DNA of 64,000 bases from NCBI RefSeq assembly GCF_032051575.1, contig NZ_DAMBYD010000012.1, forward strand, positions 50,929-114,928. Direction: 5' to 3'. The notes beneath the pieces are model-generated. The model made no database searches, was not told where the DNA came from, and saw nothing but the letters and a program-made list of their open reading frames with translations. This DNA comes from Aminipila sp032051575. Its GTDB lineage: Bacteria; Bacillota; Clostridia; Peptostreptococcales; Anaerovoracaceae. Shown here piece after piece: positions 7,430 through 17,783 of this stretch. The translations under genes and the position numbers were made by a program. Numbering within the stretch: the first letter of the stretch is position 1; each line of letters begins with the position of its first letter.

Positions 7430-10400
7430 TTAAATAATGTTCTTCAGTCGCATTAATTTTTCAATATCATTAGATAAATATATAGATGGTGCCAAATTTT
7501 CATCATATCTAACACAATAACCCTTATCCGGGCATCTTGGAGAATTGATTACTTCACCTAATCTACTCAATGTAAGATTCTTTTCAAATGCCTTTTGAAA
7601 TTCTTGCTCAAGTACCTCTAAAATCTTTTTTGTACTTTCTAAACAGGTTAATGAAAAGTCAAAAACCATCTTCTTATTTTCTTCAGCTAGAAATGAAGGT
7701 AGTGCATACGGTAATATCAAATTAATAGATGGCAGTAAATTTGCATTAAAAGAATATTCTCTCTCTACACTATCTCCTCCAATAAAAGGATACATTGCAT
7801 CATCTACAAACCAGGTTTTGAGATTAGGAATAAAGTAAGCACTGTCTACATTTCTTCCCTGAATAGCCATTAAATCCTTTCCTCTGCCAGAAAGTACGCC
7901 TACAATTATTTTCTCTACCTTTACACCCTTTCGCTTAAAAATCGGGTCCAATTCTTTTAATCTATGTCCTTTATGAAGCAAATCATCTACTAACATAATC
8001 GGTCGGTTAAATGATTCTATGGTTCCTATCTGATTTTCTAAAGTTGTGTAGTTAGGATATTCTCTAATTTTAAAACCTTTTATTTCTGCATCAAACACCT
8101 TTTCAGTATGAAGCGTCTTGGTTACCGTATTGGGAACCGCTTTTCCATCAAGTATCTTGCCAAAAGGTACACACATATATGGTCCTAAATTTCGAATCTT
8201 CGTTGCTTCTCTAGGTACACCATTTACTTCTGTAATCATATCTACCAATTTATGATGCATAATAGCAGAATTAAATGACAAAACAAGATTGCCTTTATAT
8301 ATCTTTGTCAACGACTCCTGCATAATTTTATGCGCTTCTTTCAAAACTTGTAAAACTCTTTCGTTTTTATTAAAAGGACTCTTTATTCTCATCTCCATAT
8401 TTTCAAATAATATGACCGGAGATTTCATATCTACAAAGTAAATATTTGAATTGCACTGATTTTCCGCTATTCTAAAGAATCCTTGGCGTTGCAAGACATC
8501 CTCTAGTTTTTTATTTTTTATACTTGACTTGCAAAATGCTGGATTATAAACTGCATACGTAAACCCTCTGCGTAAACAATTTGCAATAGTTTCTGTCAAT
8601 AGTATCTGTTCTAACTCTTCAATTATATTTTTATCACTTATTATTACTGCTCCTAGTACGATTATTTTGCCAGAGGAGTGTTCTCTTATATAAGACGCTA
8701 TTCCTGAATTGTTAAACTCACTGTACAGGTTCACCGTATCAAGTTCATGAAACAGAGCTATACCTAATACCTTGTTATTATCACTTCTATTCCTTATAAC
8801 TATTGAATTTACTGATTTATACTCTAAATAGTTAAGCAGGTCATCCTTAATTTCTGAAATATCACCCATTACCTCTTTAACATCATAAAAAATCTCAGAA
8901 TTGTTATTTTCTGTTATATCAAAACTTATAGAAGAAGATCTAATAATACTTTTGTATTGTGGTTCTCTTAAATATAAACTGTTCTTATAAATGTAATTCT
9001 GTGCCACAGTATCAATTAAATTAGAAATATCCCTGTTATTGTCTATATTCTCTCTAATTCTAGTAGAACTTATGTCTTCTAAGTGTATAGGCAGTTTTAG
9101 TTCTATAACCTTTCCCTTTATCTGTTCATATTGGTGAATTAAATCTTCTGCTTGAATGTTTCCTTCCTCTACACTTGCTCTTTTAAAAACAATATGATTC
9201 ATATGATGGATTGAATATGGCTCTATTTCTTTCATGTAGGAAGATGCATTTACAATTACATCACTTCCCACCACCATATATAATTCCTTATTGGCAAATA
9301 TTTCAGTTAGTTGCTTTAAATCATTAGGATTAGCAATATTCACAGAAATGTTGTCTGGGAATAAATAAACATCACTTTCATCTGCTATAGACATACTTAC
9401 AATTTGTTTTCGAATGATACGGGGCTGCGTTTTTTTGGACCATGAAAATTCATCTAATGCCAAATAAACCTCAAATCCAAGCTTCTTAATTTCTTGCACA
9501 ATGCCTTTGTGACTAAGAGAGAATGGGTCAAAAGTTCCTGGGAAAAAGGCAATTTTAGTGATATCCCTAAAATCAAAATCTCCATACTGCATAACATAAT
9601 CTGAAATGAAACGGTATAAGTGATTTAAAGCTGCAGCATTATTATAAAATGCCAATTCATTTTCCTTCTTTTCTGCAATAATGGTTACTATTTTTTTATA
9701 CGTTTTTTCAAAAACTGTCCTTTTATCTTCAAGTAACAATTCATTATTTCCAAAGATGCTCTGACCAATAACAAGGAATGCTTCCTGACTTACTATTTCG
9801 TCATAATTAGCCAACCCTCTAACCAGCATGCCCAGCATTAAATCTCTGCGTCTTTCATATGTCTCAATTGATTCTTCAAACCTATTTTTATAGGATGGGT
9901 ACCTTCTAATCATTACAGCCAGTGTATCTAACGTTACAGAAGCAATTCTTCTGTTGGTACTATCCTCAAGCTTTTTTAAGTCATGTATCAGCTCCTCAAG
10001 TTCTCTTGGATGCAGGTACATAGCCAGTTCACCTAAATATTCTGGAATGTACTTTGAAAATTGATATTCTCCAATTTCAAGTCCCTTTGTAAGTTCTATA
10101 ATGATTTCATTCCTTTGATCTAATGTTAAAAGTTTAATAACCTGTAGTAACCCTTTTCCGGCACTGTGTCTTACAGTAACCCGTTCGCTTACCTTGATTA
10201 AATTAGAAAAGTGAGTTGCAATATGAAGTTTTTCTTCATATCTGCCCATGCTTAATTTGTCTAATAAAAACTCAATATTTACTGCTTTAATAACCCAAGG
10301 TGTTCCCACTTTCAAGTTTTCTAAATATATATCAGATTCGATTTGATTTTCATTATATAAAGTCTGCCCATACCTGCTATAATCTTGTGTATATTCTCCT

Positions 10401-12298
10401 ATAGCTGCTAATATTTTATATTTTAAATAAACTATTGAAACTAAATCCTCGCTTACATTATCCATGATTTTAACCGCATATGGCTTAATCTTGCTCATTA
10501 TGCTTTTTTCAGAAAATGTAGTAACCGCATATTTTGCAAATCTTAAGGCACCTATCTTTATTTCTAAGGGTCCTCTTTTAGATAGTTCCGCACCAAAATT
10601 CATCAGCTTAACCAAACTATTTTCACTACAGTTATTTAGAGGTACAACTAAAACAGCAGCAAGCAGTGTAAACGCAGTACCATCATCAATACTAATATTT
10701 TCAAAATAAGAGAAGAACACGCTGAGATATTTTTCTCGTTCTCCTTCAGTTCTGCATTTTTCCAATAAAGTAGCAATGATAGATTTCAGACTATATCCAA
10801 TCCAACGTTTGTGTTGTTCTGTTACTTTATAATCTGGAAATACAATCTCCTCTAAAAATTGTTTCCAAAGATCTAATGCTGTAAGTTCTCTAGTATCAAT
10901 ATGTGCATCTACAGGAAGTTCCTTTCTAAATTCCTCATCATAATTTACTATGATGGCAGCCATAATGCCAGCAGCCTGCCTTCTTATATCTCCCTCCCTG
11001 TTCATAAGCAATTCATACAAGAAATGCAAGGTAGAAAGTTTTTGCTTCTGGGTCATGTACGTGGAATATTCGCTGAATATATTTAAATATGCTCGTATAT
11101 TTTTCCATTGTTTTTCACTTCTTGCCTTCTCTAAAAGATTTACAAATGAAGTTTCATTATTTAGTTTGCTCATTAATGAAATATTGTGTTCTATTGCAAG
11201 GAATTTCAATTTTTCAATAGTTTGTTGTGAACTTAAAAGAGGCGCTCCTGTTTGATTTACGCTTATTAGTGTATTTGAATCCATTTCAACAGAAACACCT
11301 AGACTTTTGATATATTTTTCAAAATCAGTTAGTTTCGAATATACTCGAATGTATCTCTGCCTCTTTGCTTCATCAACATTATCTAATTTGTTTAGAATCA
11401 CATCAAAAGAAGCCTTAAGTGAATAAAAATTCACTATTTCATTTCCATTTTCATCTCTACTACTCTTAACTCTAAAGTCTGCATAAATTAATACAAGCGA
11501 TTCTACAGAAAGGTTTTCCAACTCTAAATCCCATGTAGAATGATTTGCAGCAATATGTCCAATTATTGGCATATTATTTTCTTTAAACAACTGATTAGAG
11601 TAGTAGTAATGTAAATACGGTATTTTCTTAACTTCACTAGGTTTACACCCATATTTGCCTAAGTCATGTCCAGCCGCAGCTCCTGAAACAAGCGCTATAT
11701 CGATTGGCACACAAAGTTGTTTAAGTTGTCTTGCTATATGCATTGCAAGAAAATGTACTCCTGCTATATGTCCGCCAGTATTAAAGGCTGTTAGTTCCTT
11801 AAAAATCAGCATAAATTCATAAATATACTTTTCTTCCCAGAACTTTATGAACTTATTATATTCATCCTTTATACTGCACTCTTGTAATTCGTCATCATTG
11901 AGAAATTCAAAATTTTTTGCAGGGTCAAATTTACTATTTTGATTTTGCCAATTTATAAAAATACGAATTATTCGAAGAAGCACTGCTGCTCCAATGCTCT
12001 TTTTTATTTCTTGTCCGGTTGGGAACAAGTTCTCTACTATACTGTTTTTAACAAACTCAAGCCACCCCTCACTAGGTGTTAATTCTATTGCTTCAAGAGT
12101 AGACTTACTAACCTCAAGTATTTCTTTGCAGGTTATTTCTTCTAAAGACATTAAATGACCAATATTATCCAGCCAGTTGTGCTCCTTTAGCAAAATAACC
12201 ATTTTCTTTTTTGATAGCTCTATTTCTTTTAAAAAGGACTTGTCGGTTAATGACATTTCTAATTGTTTATATATTTCCATAATTGCTTTCTTAGGCAT
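7430..12298 (-). CDS. Giant multidomain protein: HD hydrolase, helical repeats, NaMN-adenylyltransferase-like, GNAT-like, phosphoribosyltransferase-like
   Basis: I place the start at the ATG at 12298, which follows AGAGGTGAG; this gives 1,622 residues. In order I see: a helical N-terminus; an HD-type metal phosphohydrolase domain (about 165-340; H182, HD pair in AAGHDLGKYG at 211-212, then GHIAANHS); about 500 residues of HEAT/ARM-like helical repeats (about 380-890); a nucleotidyltransferase domain of the nicotinate-mononucleotide adenylyltransferase type (FFPGTFDPF at 918-926, ISSTRIREN near 1076); a region resembling an acetyltransferase (about 1100-1265); and a C-terminal phosphoribosyltransferase-like domain with a PRPP-loop-like LVDDLLHKGHR (about 1435-1445). 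I know no characterised protein with this order. The parts point to nicotinamide/nucleotide chemistry. It heads a three-gene operon divergent from gdhA. Confidence 0.8.
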   Translation of the reverse strand: MPKKAIMEIYKQLEMSLTDKSFLKEIELSKKKMVILLKEHNWLDNIGHLMSLEEITCKEILEVSKSTLEAIELTPSEGWLEFVKNSIVENLFPTGQEIKKSIGAAVLLRIIRIFINWQNQNSKFDPAKNFEFLNDDELQECSIKDEYNKFIKFWEEKYIYEFMLIFKELTAFNTGGHIAGVHFLAMHIARQLKQLCVPIDIALVSGAAAGHDLGKYGCKPSEVKKIPYLHYYYSNQLFKENNMPIIGHIAANHSTWDLELENLSVESLVLIYADFRVKSSRDENGNEIVNFYSLKASFDVILNKLDNVDEAKRQRYIRVYSKLTDFEKYIKSLGVSVEMDSNTLISVNQTGAPLLSSQQTIEKLKFLAIEHNISLMSKLNNETSFVNLLEKARSEKQWKNIRAYLNIFSEYSTYMTQKQKLSTLHFLYELLMNREGDIRRQAAGIMAAIIVNYDEEFRKELPVDAHIDTRELTALDLWKQFLEEIVFPDYKVTEQHKRWIGYSLKSIIATLLEKCRTEGEREKYLSVFFSYFENISIDDGTAFTLLAAVLVVPLNNCSENSLVKLMNFGAELSKRGPLEIKIGALRFAKYAVTTFSEKSIMSKIKPYAVKIMDNVSEDLVSIVYLKYKILAAIGEYTQDYSRYGQTLYNENQIESDIYLENLKVGTPWVIKAVNIEFLLDKLSMGRYEEKLHIATHFSNLIKVSERVTVRHSAGKGLLQVIKLLTLDQRNEIIIELTKGLEIGEYQFSKYIPEYLGELAMYLHPRELEELIHDLKKLEDSTNRRIASVTLDTLAVMIRRYPSYKNRFEESIETYERRRDLMLGMLVRGLANYDEIVSQEAFLVIGQSIFGNNELLLEDKRTVFEKTYKKIVTIIAEKKENELAFYNNAAALNHLYRFISDYVMQYGDFDFRDITKIAFFPGTFDPFSLSHKGIVQEIKKLGFEVYLALDEFSWSKKTQPRIIRKQIVSMSIADESDVYLFPDNISVNIANPNDLKQLTEIFANKELYMVVGSDVIVNASSYMKEIEPYSIHHMNHIVFKRASVEEGNIQAEDLIHQYEQIKGKVIELKLPIHLEDISSTRIRENIDNNRDISNLIDTVAQNYIYKNSLYLREPQYKSIIRSSSISFDITENNNSEIFYDVKEVMGDISEIKDDLLNYLEYKSVNSIVIRNRSDNNKVLGIALFHELDTVNLYSEFNNSGIASYIREHSSGKIIVLGAVIISDKNIIEELEQILLTETIANCLRRGFTYAVYNPAFCKSSIKNKKLEDVLQRQGFFRIAENQCNSNIYFVDMKSPVILFENMEMRIKSPFNKNERVLQVLKEAHKIMQESLTKIYKGNLVLSFNSAIMHHKLVDMITEVNGVPREATKIRNLGPYMCVPFGKILDGKAVPNTVTKTLHTEKVFDAEIKGFKIREYPNYTTLENQIGTIESFNRPIMLVDDLLHKGHRLKELDPIFKRKGVKVEKIIVGVLSGRGKDLMAIQGRNVDSAYFIPNLKTWFVDDAMYPFIGGDSVEREYSFNANLLPSINLILPYALPSFLAEENKKMVFDFSLTCLESTKKILEVLEQEFQKAFEKNLTLSRLGEVINSPRCPDKGYCVRYDENLAPSIYLSNDIEKLMRLKNII

Positions 12299-12422
12299 AG
12301 GCTCACCTCTTCTGCTCTTGTAATTCAAACGTTTTATTTAAATTATATTATAACACCATTCTGGTAATTGTACTACTATTGTCACATCTTTAAATATTGC
12401 GTTTTTTCTGAATATTGAAACT

Positions 12423-12451
12423 TTGCTTTTTGGTCACTTTTTAGGGATAAT
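12423..12451 (+). promoter_or_regulatory. Promoter candidate for gdhA
   Basis: TTGCTT at 12423-12428 and GATAAT at 12446-12451 are separated by 17 bases. The start of transcription would lie about 75 bases before the gdhA ATG, which has a GAGGAG ribosome site. Confidence 0.5.
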
Positions 12452-12534
12452 TTCGTTGACTACAAATTGCCGAAGTGCTATATTGAAACTAAGTTGAGTA
12501 CTTAAATTATTAATGTGAGAAGAGGAGAAAAATT

Positions 12535-13881
12535 ATGTCAAATTATGTTGAAAGAGTTATCGCCCAGTGTATTGAAAACAACCCTGGCGAAGTAGAGTTC
12601 CATCAGACAATTGAGGAAGTACTTTCTTCATTAAAACCTGTTATGGAACAGCATCCTGAATACGAAGCTGCTGGTCTTCTTGAAAGATTAGTAGAACCTG
12701 AAAGAGGAATTACTTTCAGAGTAGTATGGACAGACGATGCTGGTAAAGTACATGTTAACAAAGGATACAGATATCAGTTTAACAGTGCAATCGGACCTTA
12801 CAAAGGTGGTTTAAGATTTGCACCAACTGTATATCCTGGAATCGTTAAATTCTTAGGTTTTGAGCAGATTTTCAAAAACAGTTTAACTGGTCTTCCTATT
12901 GGCGGTGGTAAAGGTGGTTCAGATTTTGATCCAAATGGAAAATCTGATGCTGAAGTCATGAGATTCTGTCAGGCATTTATGACTGAATTATATAGACATA
13001 TCGGTGCTGAAACTGACGTTCCTGCTGGTGACCTTGGTGTTGGTGGTAGAGAAATTGGTTACATGTACGGTCAGTATAAGAGAATCGTAAATAGATCTGA
13101 AGGCGTTTTAACTGGTAAGGGATTATCTTACGGTGGATGCTTGGGAAGAACAGAAGCTACTGGTTTTGGTATTGTTTGGTATGCTGAAGAAATGCTAAAA
13201 GCAAATGGTGAAGACTTAAAGGGTAAGACCGTTGCTATTTCTGGTTTTGGTAATGTATCTTGGGGTACTGCTTGGAAGTTAAAGGATTTAGGCGCTAAAT
13301 TAATCACTATCTCCGGTCCAGATGGATATATCCTTGATGAAGCTGGAATCAACACAGATGAAAAAATTGCTTTCCTTCTTGATTTAAGAGCATCTGGAAA
13401 GAATATCTGCGCACCTTATGCAGACAAGTTCCCAGGTTCTAAATTCTTCCCTGGTGAAAAACCTTGGGGTGTTAAGGCTGACTTATATATCCCTTGTGCA
13501 ACTCAGAACGAAATTCGTAAGGAAGATGCAGAAGCGTTTGTTAAGAATGGTGTTAAGTTCGTTTGTGAGGGATCAAACATGTCTTCAACTAACGAAGCTA
13601 TTAAGATTATGCAGGATGGCGGAATCATTGTTGGACCTTCAAAAGCTGCAAATGCAGGTGGTGTTGCTACATCTTGTATCGAAATGGGACAGAATGCTGG
13701 TCACACTGTATTTACAACTGAGCAGGTTTACGAACAGCTTCACAATATTATGGTTGGTATCCATAAAGCTTGTGAAGAAGCATCTCAGAAATACTATGGA
13801 AAGTATGACTTAGTAGCTGGTGCTAATATTGCTGGTTTCCAGAAAATTGCAGACGCTATGATGTCTCAGGGTTTAGTATAA
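12535..13881 (+). CDS. gdhA: NADP-type glutamate dehydrogenase
   Basis: The length (448 residues) and motifs match the hexameric bacterial glutamate dehydrogenases close to E. coli GdhA. They are YRVQFN-like YRYQFNSAIGPYKGG, the glutamate-binding PIGGGKGGSDFDP, the catalytic-lysine region FMTELYRHIG...DVPAGDLGVGGREIGYM, and the nucleotide-binding SGFGNVSWG. It interconverts glutamate and 2-oxoglutarate plus ammonia; in amino-acid-fermenting clostridia it usually feeds glutamate catabolism or assimilates ammonia. Codon use is markedly better than its neighbours (many GGT, GCT, AAC), suggesting a highly expressed gene. It is monocistronic, with its own promoter and a strong terminator. Confidence 0.96.
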   Translation: MSNYVERVIAQCIENNPGEVEFHQTIEEVLSSLKPVMEQHPEYEAAGLLERLVEPERGITFRVVWTDDAGKVHVNKGYRYQFNSAIGPYKGGLRFAPTVYPGIVKFLGFEQIFKNSLTGLPIGGGKGGSDFDPNGKSDAEVMRFCQAFMTELYRHIGAETDVPAGDLGVGGREIGYMYGQYKRIVNRSEGVLTGKGLSYGGCLGRTEATGFGIVWYAEEMLKANGEDLKGKTVAISGFGNVSWGTAWKLKDLGAKLITISGPDGYILDEAGINTDEKIAFLLDLRASGKNICAPYADKFPGSKFFPGEKPWGVKADLYIPCATQNEIRKEDAEAFVKNGVKFVCEGSNMSSTNEAIKIMQDGGIIVGPSKAANAGGVATSCIEMGQNAGHTVFTTEQVYEQLHNIMVGIHKACEEASQKYYGKYDLVAGANIAGFQKIADAMMSQGLV

Positions 13882-13910
13882 ACACTTTCAAACAAATAAT
13901 ATAAAAAAAG

Positions 13911-13948
13911 AAGTCTACGATTTGACTAAATCGTAGACTTTTTTTTTA
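13911..13948 (+). terminator. Rho-independent terminator of gdhA
   Basis: A 13-base perfect stem (AAGTCTACGATTT and its complement) with a 4-base loop is followed by a run of nine or more T. Confidence 0.95.
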
Positions 13949-14037
13949 TAATTACTGTTAATAGGCAATTTTGAGGAGTTCTTTGTCAAATGGTGATATG
14001 AGAAGATTGACGCACATTCAAATGCACGAACGCAAAT

Positions 14038-14064
14038 GAGCGTGCCCCATATAGAAGCACGCTC
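14038..14064. terminator. Stem-loop at the 3' end of pyc
   Basis: GAGCGTGC and GCACGCTC pair around an 11-base loop, just after the pyc stop. The T-rich flank is on the plus-strand side, so it may serve mainly as an mRNA 3' barrier between the convergent gdhA and pyc transcripts. It lacks a good T-run for pyc. Confidence 0.5.
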
Positions 14065-14084
14065 ACATTTATTTTTATTTATAA

Positions 14085-17000
14085 CTATTTAAGTTCTACA
14101 ATCAATTCGCCTGCTTTTACCTGCTGGCCTTCTTTAACGTAAACTTTATCTACAGTTCCTTTCATTGGAGCTATAATGTTAGTTTCCATCTTCATAGCTT
14201 CAATAACTGCTACAGGCTGTTTCTCTTCAACCGCTTCGCCTTCCTTAACAAGAACCTTAATGATACTTCCAGGAATATTAGCACCGATCTGCGCAGGATT
14301 ATCAGGATCAGCCATAGGCACTGATGCTTTAATCACACCCATATTTTCTAGATCCTTATCCTTAATTAAAACAGAATGTCTGTTACCATTCACTTCAAAT
14401 ACTACTTCTCTTAATCCTTCTGAATCAGGGCTCTTAACTTCCACTAGCTTTATAACAAGTATTTTACCTTCTGCAATCTTGATTTCACAAGTTTCACCCT
14501 CTGCAAGACCGTGGAAGAAAATGTCACTACCCATCATTCTGAAGTCGCCATCTTTTTTGATGCTGTTAATATAATCCACAAATACTTTTGGATATAAAGC
14601 ATAGCTCATTACTTCCTGATCAGTACCTTCAAGACCAAGTTTTTCTACAAGACCTTTTCTTATATATTCAAAATCCTCTGGTGGTAAAAGTTCACCTGGT
14701 CTGCAAGTAATTGGCTTCTTATCCTTCAAAACAATCTTCTGTAACTTTTCTGGGAAGCCACCCTGAGGCTGACCCATCATACCTTCAAAGTAAGATACAA
14801 TTGAATCAGGGAAGTCGATATCAGCAGCTTTCTCATAAATGTTTTCAGGCGTCAAATCATTTTGTACCATGAAGATTGCCATATCACCAACCGCCTTTGA
14901 AGAAGGAGTTACCTTAACGATATCCCCAAGCATTTCATTAACTGTCTTATACATATCCTTCACAGCTTCAAACTTATGCCCTAAACCAAAGCTTTCAACC
15001 TGAGGTTTAAGATTTGAATACTGACCACCAGGTATTTCATATTTATATATTTCAGCGGTACTTACCTTAAGATCTGATTCAAAACCATTGTATACTGGTC
15101 TTACTGCATTCCAGTAGTTTGAAATTTTCTGGATTCCATCAAGATCAATACCTGTACTTCTTTCCGTGTTTTCAAGTGCTGCAACTAAAGTATTAAGCGC
15201 TGGCTGGCTTGTAAGCCCTGCCATACTGTTAAATGCAGTGTCTACAATATCAACGCCCGCTAATGCTGCCATTAAGTTTGTAGCCCCACCATTACCACTT
15301 GTGTCATGTGTATGAAGATGAATTGGAATTTCAATTTCATTCTTAAGGCTTTCAATAAGCTTCTTAGCTGCCATTGGCTTTAACAAACCAGTCATATCCT
15401 TAATTCCTAAGATATGTGCGCCTCTCTTTTCAAGCTCTTTAGCCATATTTATATAGTACTTTAAGTTATATTTCTCTTTTGTTTCATCTAAGATGTCACC
15501 TGTGTAGCATATACAAGGTTCTGCAACCATACCCTGTTTAAGAACTTCATCTAGAGCAACTTCCATGCCTTCAATCCAGTTTAGTGAATCAAATATACGG
15601 AATACATCAATTCCTGCCTGAGCTGATTCTTTAACGAATTCACGGATTACATTGTCCGGATAGTTCTTGTATCCAACAGCATTAGCACCTCTAATCAGCA
15701 TTTGGAATAAAATGTTAGGAACTTTTTCTCTTAGTGTCGCTAGTCTTTCCCATGGTGATTCTTTAAGGAATCTATAAGATGTATCAAAAGTAGCGCCACC
15801 CCACATTTCTAGTGAGAATAAATTCTGACCATACAGAGCAGTAGCTGGAGCAATCTTTTCCATGTCTATGGTTCTTACTCTTGTAGCCATCAGTGACTGC
15901 TGAGCATCTCTCATAGTTGTATCGGTTAAAAGAAGTTCTTTTCTTGAACTGATCCACTTAGCAAGCTTTTCAGGCCCTTCTTCATCTAGTCTCTGCTTTG
16001 TACCTCTTAATTCATTTATAACATCTGATTTTATCCTTGGGAATACTGGTACGTCAAACTGCGGTTTTTCACCCTTTGTTTCATTTACAAATTTATTTCC
16101 AAGGAAGTTTAATATCTTAAGCTCTGGATCATCACCATTAATTTCAAATAAATCTGGATTATCCGCAATAAAACCAGTATCACATTTACCTGCTCTGAAA
16201 GTTTCATGATTTAAAACGTTCATGATAAATCCTATATTGGTCTTTACACCCTTAATCTTAGCTTCATCAAGAGCTCTAAGTGCTTTAGCAATAGTATCCT
16301 CAAAAGTTCTTCCCAATGCAGTTACTTTTACAAGTAAGCTGTCATAGTAAGGTGTAATAGTAGCACCTGAGAAACCATTACCACCGTCAAGTCTGATACC
16401 AAAACCTGAACCAGTTCTGTAGATATCAATGACACCAGTATCAGGCGCAAAACCATTGTTTGGATCTTCAGTTGTAACTCTGCACTGAATTGCGTGACCT
16501 CTTGGCTGTATATCATCTTGACTCTTAATATTAATCTTATCTGAATCTAGTCTGTAACCTTCCGCTGCTAAAATCTGTGATTGAACCAAATCAATTCCTG
16601 TAACCATTTCTGTTACAGTGTGCTCTACCTGGATTCTTGGATTCATTTCAATAAAGTAATGCTGTCCAGTGCGATCTACTAAAAATTCAACTGTACCTGC
16701 ACTTCTGTAATTTACTGCCTTTGCAATCTTAAGTGCATCTGAACAAATTTTTTCTCTCTGCTCTTGAGTAATACAAATAGCTGGTGTAAATTCTACAACC
16801 TTCTGGTGTCTTCTCTGAATAGAGCAGTCTCTTTCATGAAGATGAACTAAGTTTCCATAATTATCTCCAAAGACTTGCACTTCAATATGCTTTGGCTTTT
16901 CAAGGTATTTTTCAATGAAAATGTCATCAATCCCAAAAGCTTTCTTTGCTTCACTCTTTGCACTTCTAAATTCAGGTAACAGTTCTTCAGCAGTACGAAC

Positions 17001-17525
17001 AATTCGCATACCTCTTCCACCGCCGCCTGCTGCTGCCTTAAGCATAACAGGGAAACCACATTCTTCTGCTATTTTCTTAGCTTCTTCCTCATTCTCAATG
17101 GCTTTTTCTACACCTGGAATAGTTGGAACACCAACTTCATGGGCAACAATTTTAGATTTGATTTTATCTCCAAGTCTGTCCATCATTTCATGTGTAGGCC
17201 CAATAAATATAATACCTTCTTCTTCGCACTTTCTTGCGAATTCAACATTTTCTGAAAGGAATCCATATCCTGGATGAATTGCGTCAACACCCTTTGCCTT
17301 AGCCAATTCAATAATCTCATTAATGCTTAGATAAACATCAACTGGTGATTTGCCTTTACCTATCTGATAAGCTTCATCTGCTTTCGTACGGAAAAGAGAA
17401 TTTCTGTCTTCTTCCGAATAAATAGCTACTGTTCTAATGCCGAGTTCTTTACAAGCTCTAAATACTCTGATTGCAATTTCACCTCTGTTTGCAACCAAAA
17501 CTCTTTTAAACTTCTGCTGCTGCAT
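14085..17525 (-). CDS. pyc: Pyruvate carboxylase
   Basis: This is a full-length, single-chain, 1,146-residue biotin enzyme that makes oxaloacetate from pyruvate, bicarbonate and ATP. Domains in order: biotin carboxylase (about 1-460, with GGGGRGMR, the catalytic HERDCSIQRRHQK and EMNPRIQVEHTVTE); carboxyltransferase (about 530-805, LLTDTTMRDAQQSL with metal-binding Asp, and HLHTHDTSGNG); the allosteric/tetramerisation linker; and the biotinyl domain at the end with EAMKMET, biotin on K1112. It supplies oxaloacetate for anabolism or the reductive TCA branch. The 5' region carries a strong promoter overlapped by a palindrome. Confidence 0.97.
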   Translation of the reverse strand: MQQQKFKRVLVANRGEIAIRVFRACKELGIRTVAIYSEEDRNSLFRTKADEAYQIGKGKSPVDVYLSINEIIELAKAKGVDAIHPGYGFLSENVEFARKCEEEGIIFIGPTHEMMDRLGDKIKSKIVAHEVGVPTIPGVEKAIENEEEAKKIAEECGFPVMLKAAAGGGGRGMRIVRTAEELLPEFRSAKSEAKKAFGIDDIFIEKYLEKPKHIEVQVFGDNYGNLVHLHERDCSIQRRHQKVVEFTPAICITQEQREKICSDALKIAKAVNYRSAGTVEFLVDRTGQHYFIEMNPRIQVEHTVTEMVTGIDLVQSQILAAEGYRLDSDKINIKSQDDIQPRGHAIQCRVTTEDPNNGFAPDTGVIDIYRTGSGFGIRLDGGNGFSGATITPYYDSLLVKVTALGRTFEDTIAKALRALDEAKIKGVKTNIGFIMNVLNHETFRAGKCDTGFIADNPDLFEINGDDPELKILNFLGNKFVNETKGEKPQFDVPVFPRIKSDVINELRGTKQRLDEEGPEKLAKWISSRKELLLTDTTMRDAQQSLMATRVRTIDMEKIAPATALYGQNLFSLEMWGGATFDTSYRFLKESPWERLATLREKVPNILFQMLIRGANAVGYKNYPDNVIREFVKESAQAGIDVFRIFDSLNWIEGMEVALDEVLKQGMVAEPCICYTGDILDETKEKYNLKYYINMAKELEKRGAHILGIKDMTGLLKPMAAKKLIESLKNEIEIPIHLHTHDTSGNGGATNLMAALAGVDIVDTAFNSMAGLTSQPALNTLVAALENTERSTGIDLDGIQKISNYWNAVRPVYNGFESDLKVSTAEIYKYEIPGGQYSNLKPQVESFGLGHKFEAVKDMYKTVNEMLGDIVKVTPSSKAVGDMAIFMVQNDLTPENIYEKAADIDFPDSIVSYFEGMMGQPQGGFPEKLQKIVLKDKKPITCRPGELLPPEDFEYIRKGLVEKLGLEGTDQEVMSYALYPKVFVDYINSIKKDGDFRMMGSDIFFHGLAEGETCEIKIAEGKILVIKLVEVKSPDSEGLREVVFEVNGNRHSVLIKDKDLENMGVIKASVPMADPDNPAQIGANIPGSIIKVLVKEGEAVEEKQPVAVIEAMKMETNIIAPMKGTVDKVYVKEGQQVKAGELIVELK

Positions 17526-17678
17526 TCTAAAATCTCCTTATAACTAAATAACTCAAATAATTAATAACTTTATAATTTAGAAACAATTTGTGTAATATCA
17601 CAACTTTTTCAATGTAAATCCTTTTATTTACATTATGTTTTTGTTTTATCTCACAATATTCCCTTAACATACAAACTA

Positions 17679-17708
17679 ATTATACGAACTTTCGTATTCC
17701 CTTGTCAA
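17679..17708 (-). promoter_or_regulatory. pyc promoter overlapped by a palindromic operator candidate
   Basis: TTGACA (17708-17703) and TATAAT (17684-17679) are perfect consensus hexamers 18 bases apart. The perfect inverted repeat ATACGAA-ct-TTCGTAT occupies 17682-17697, covering the spacer and half of the -10 box. A repressor bound there would block RNA polymerase. The regulator is not identifiable from the window. Confidence 0.75.
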
Positions 17709-17783
17709 TGTATATTTATCATTAAACCAATCGTTTTTGCGTATATGTCGATAATTTTTTTCTATGGATGTCATAAAAAAACT

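Noticed and set aside
12299..12328. TTG at 12328 as start of the giant gene
   Set aside because: The AGAGGTGAG ribosome site lies downstream of it and directly before the ATG at 12298.
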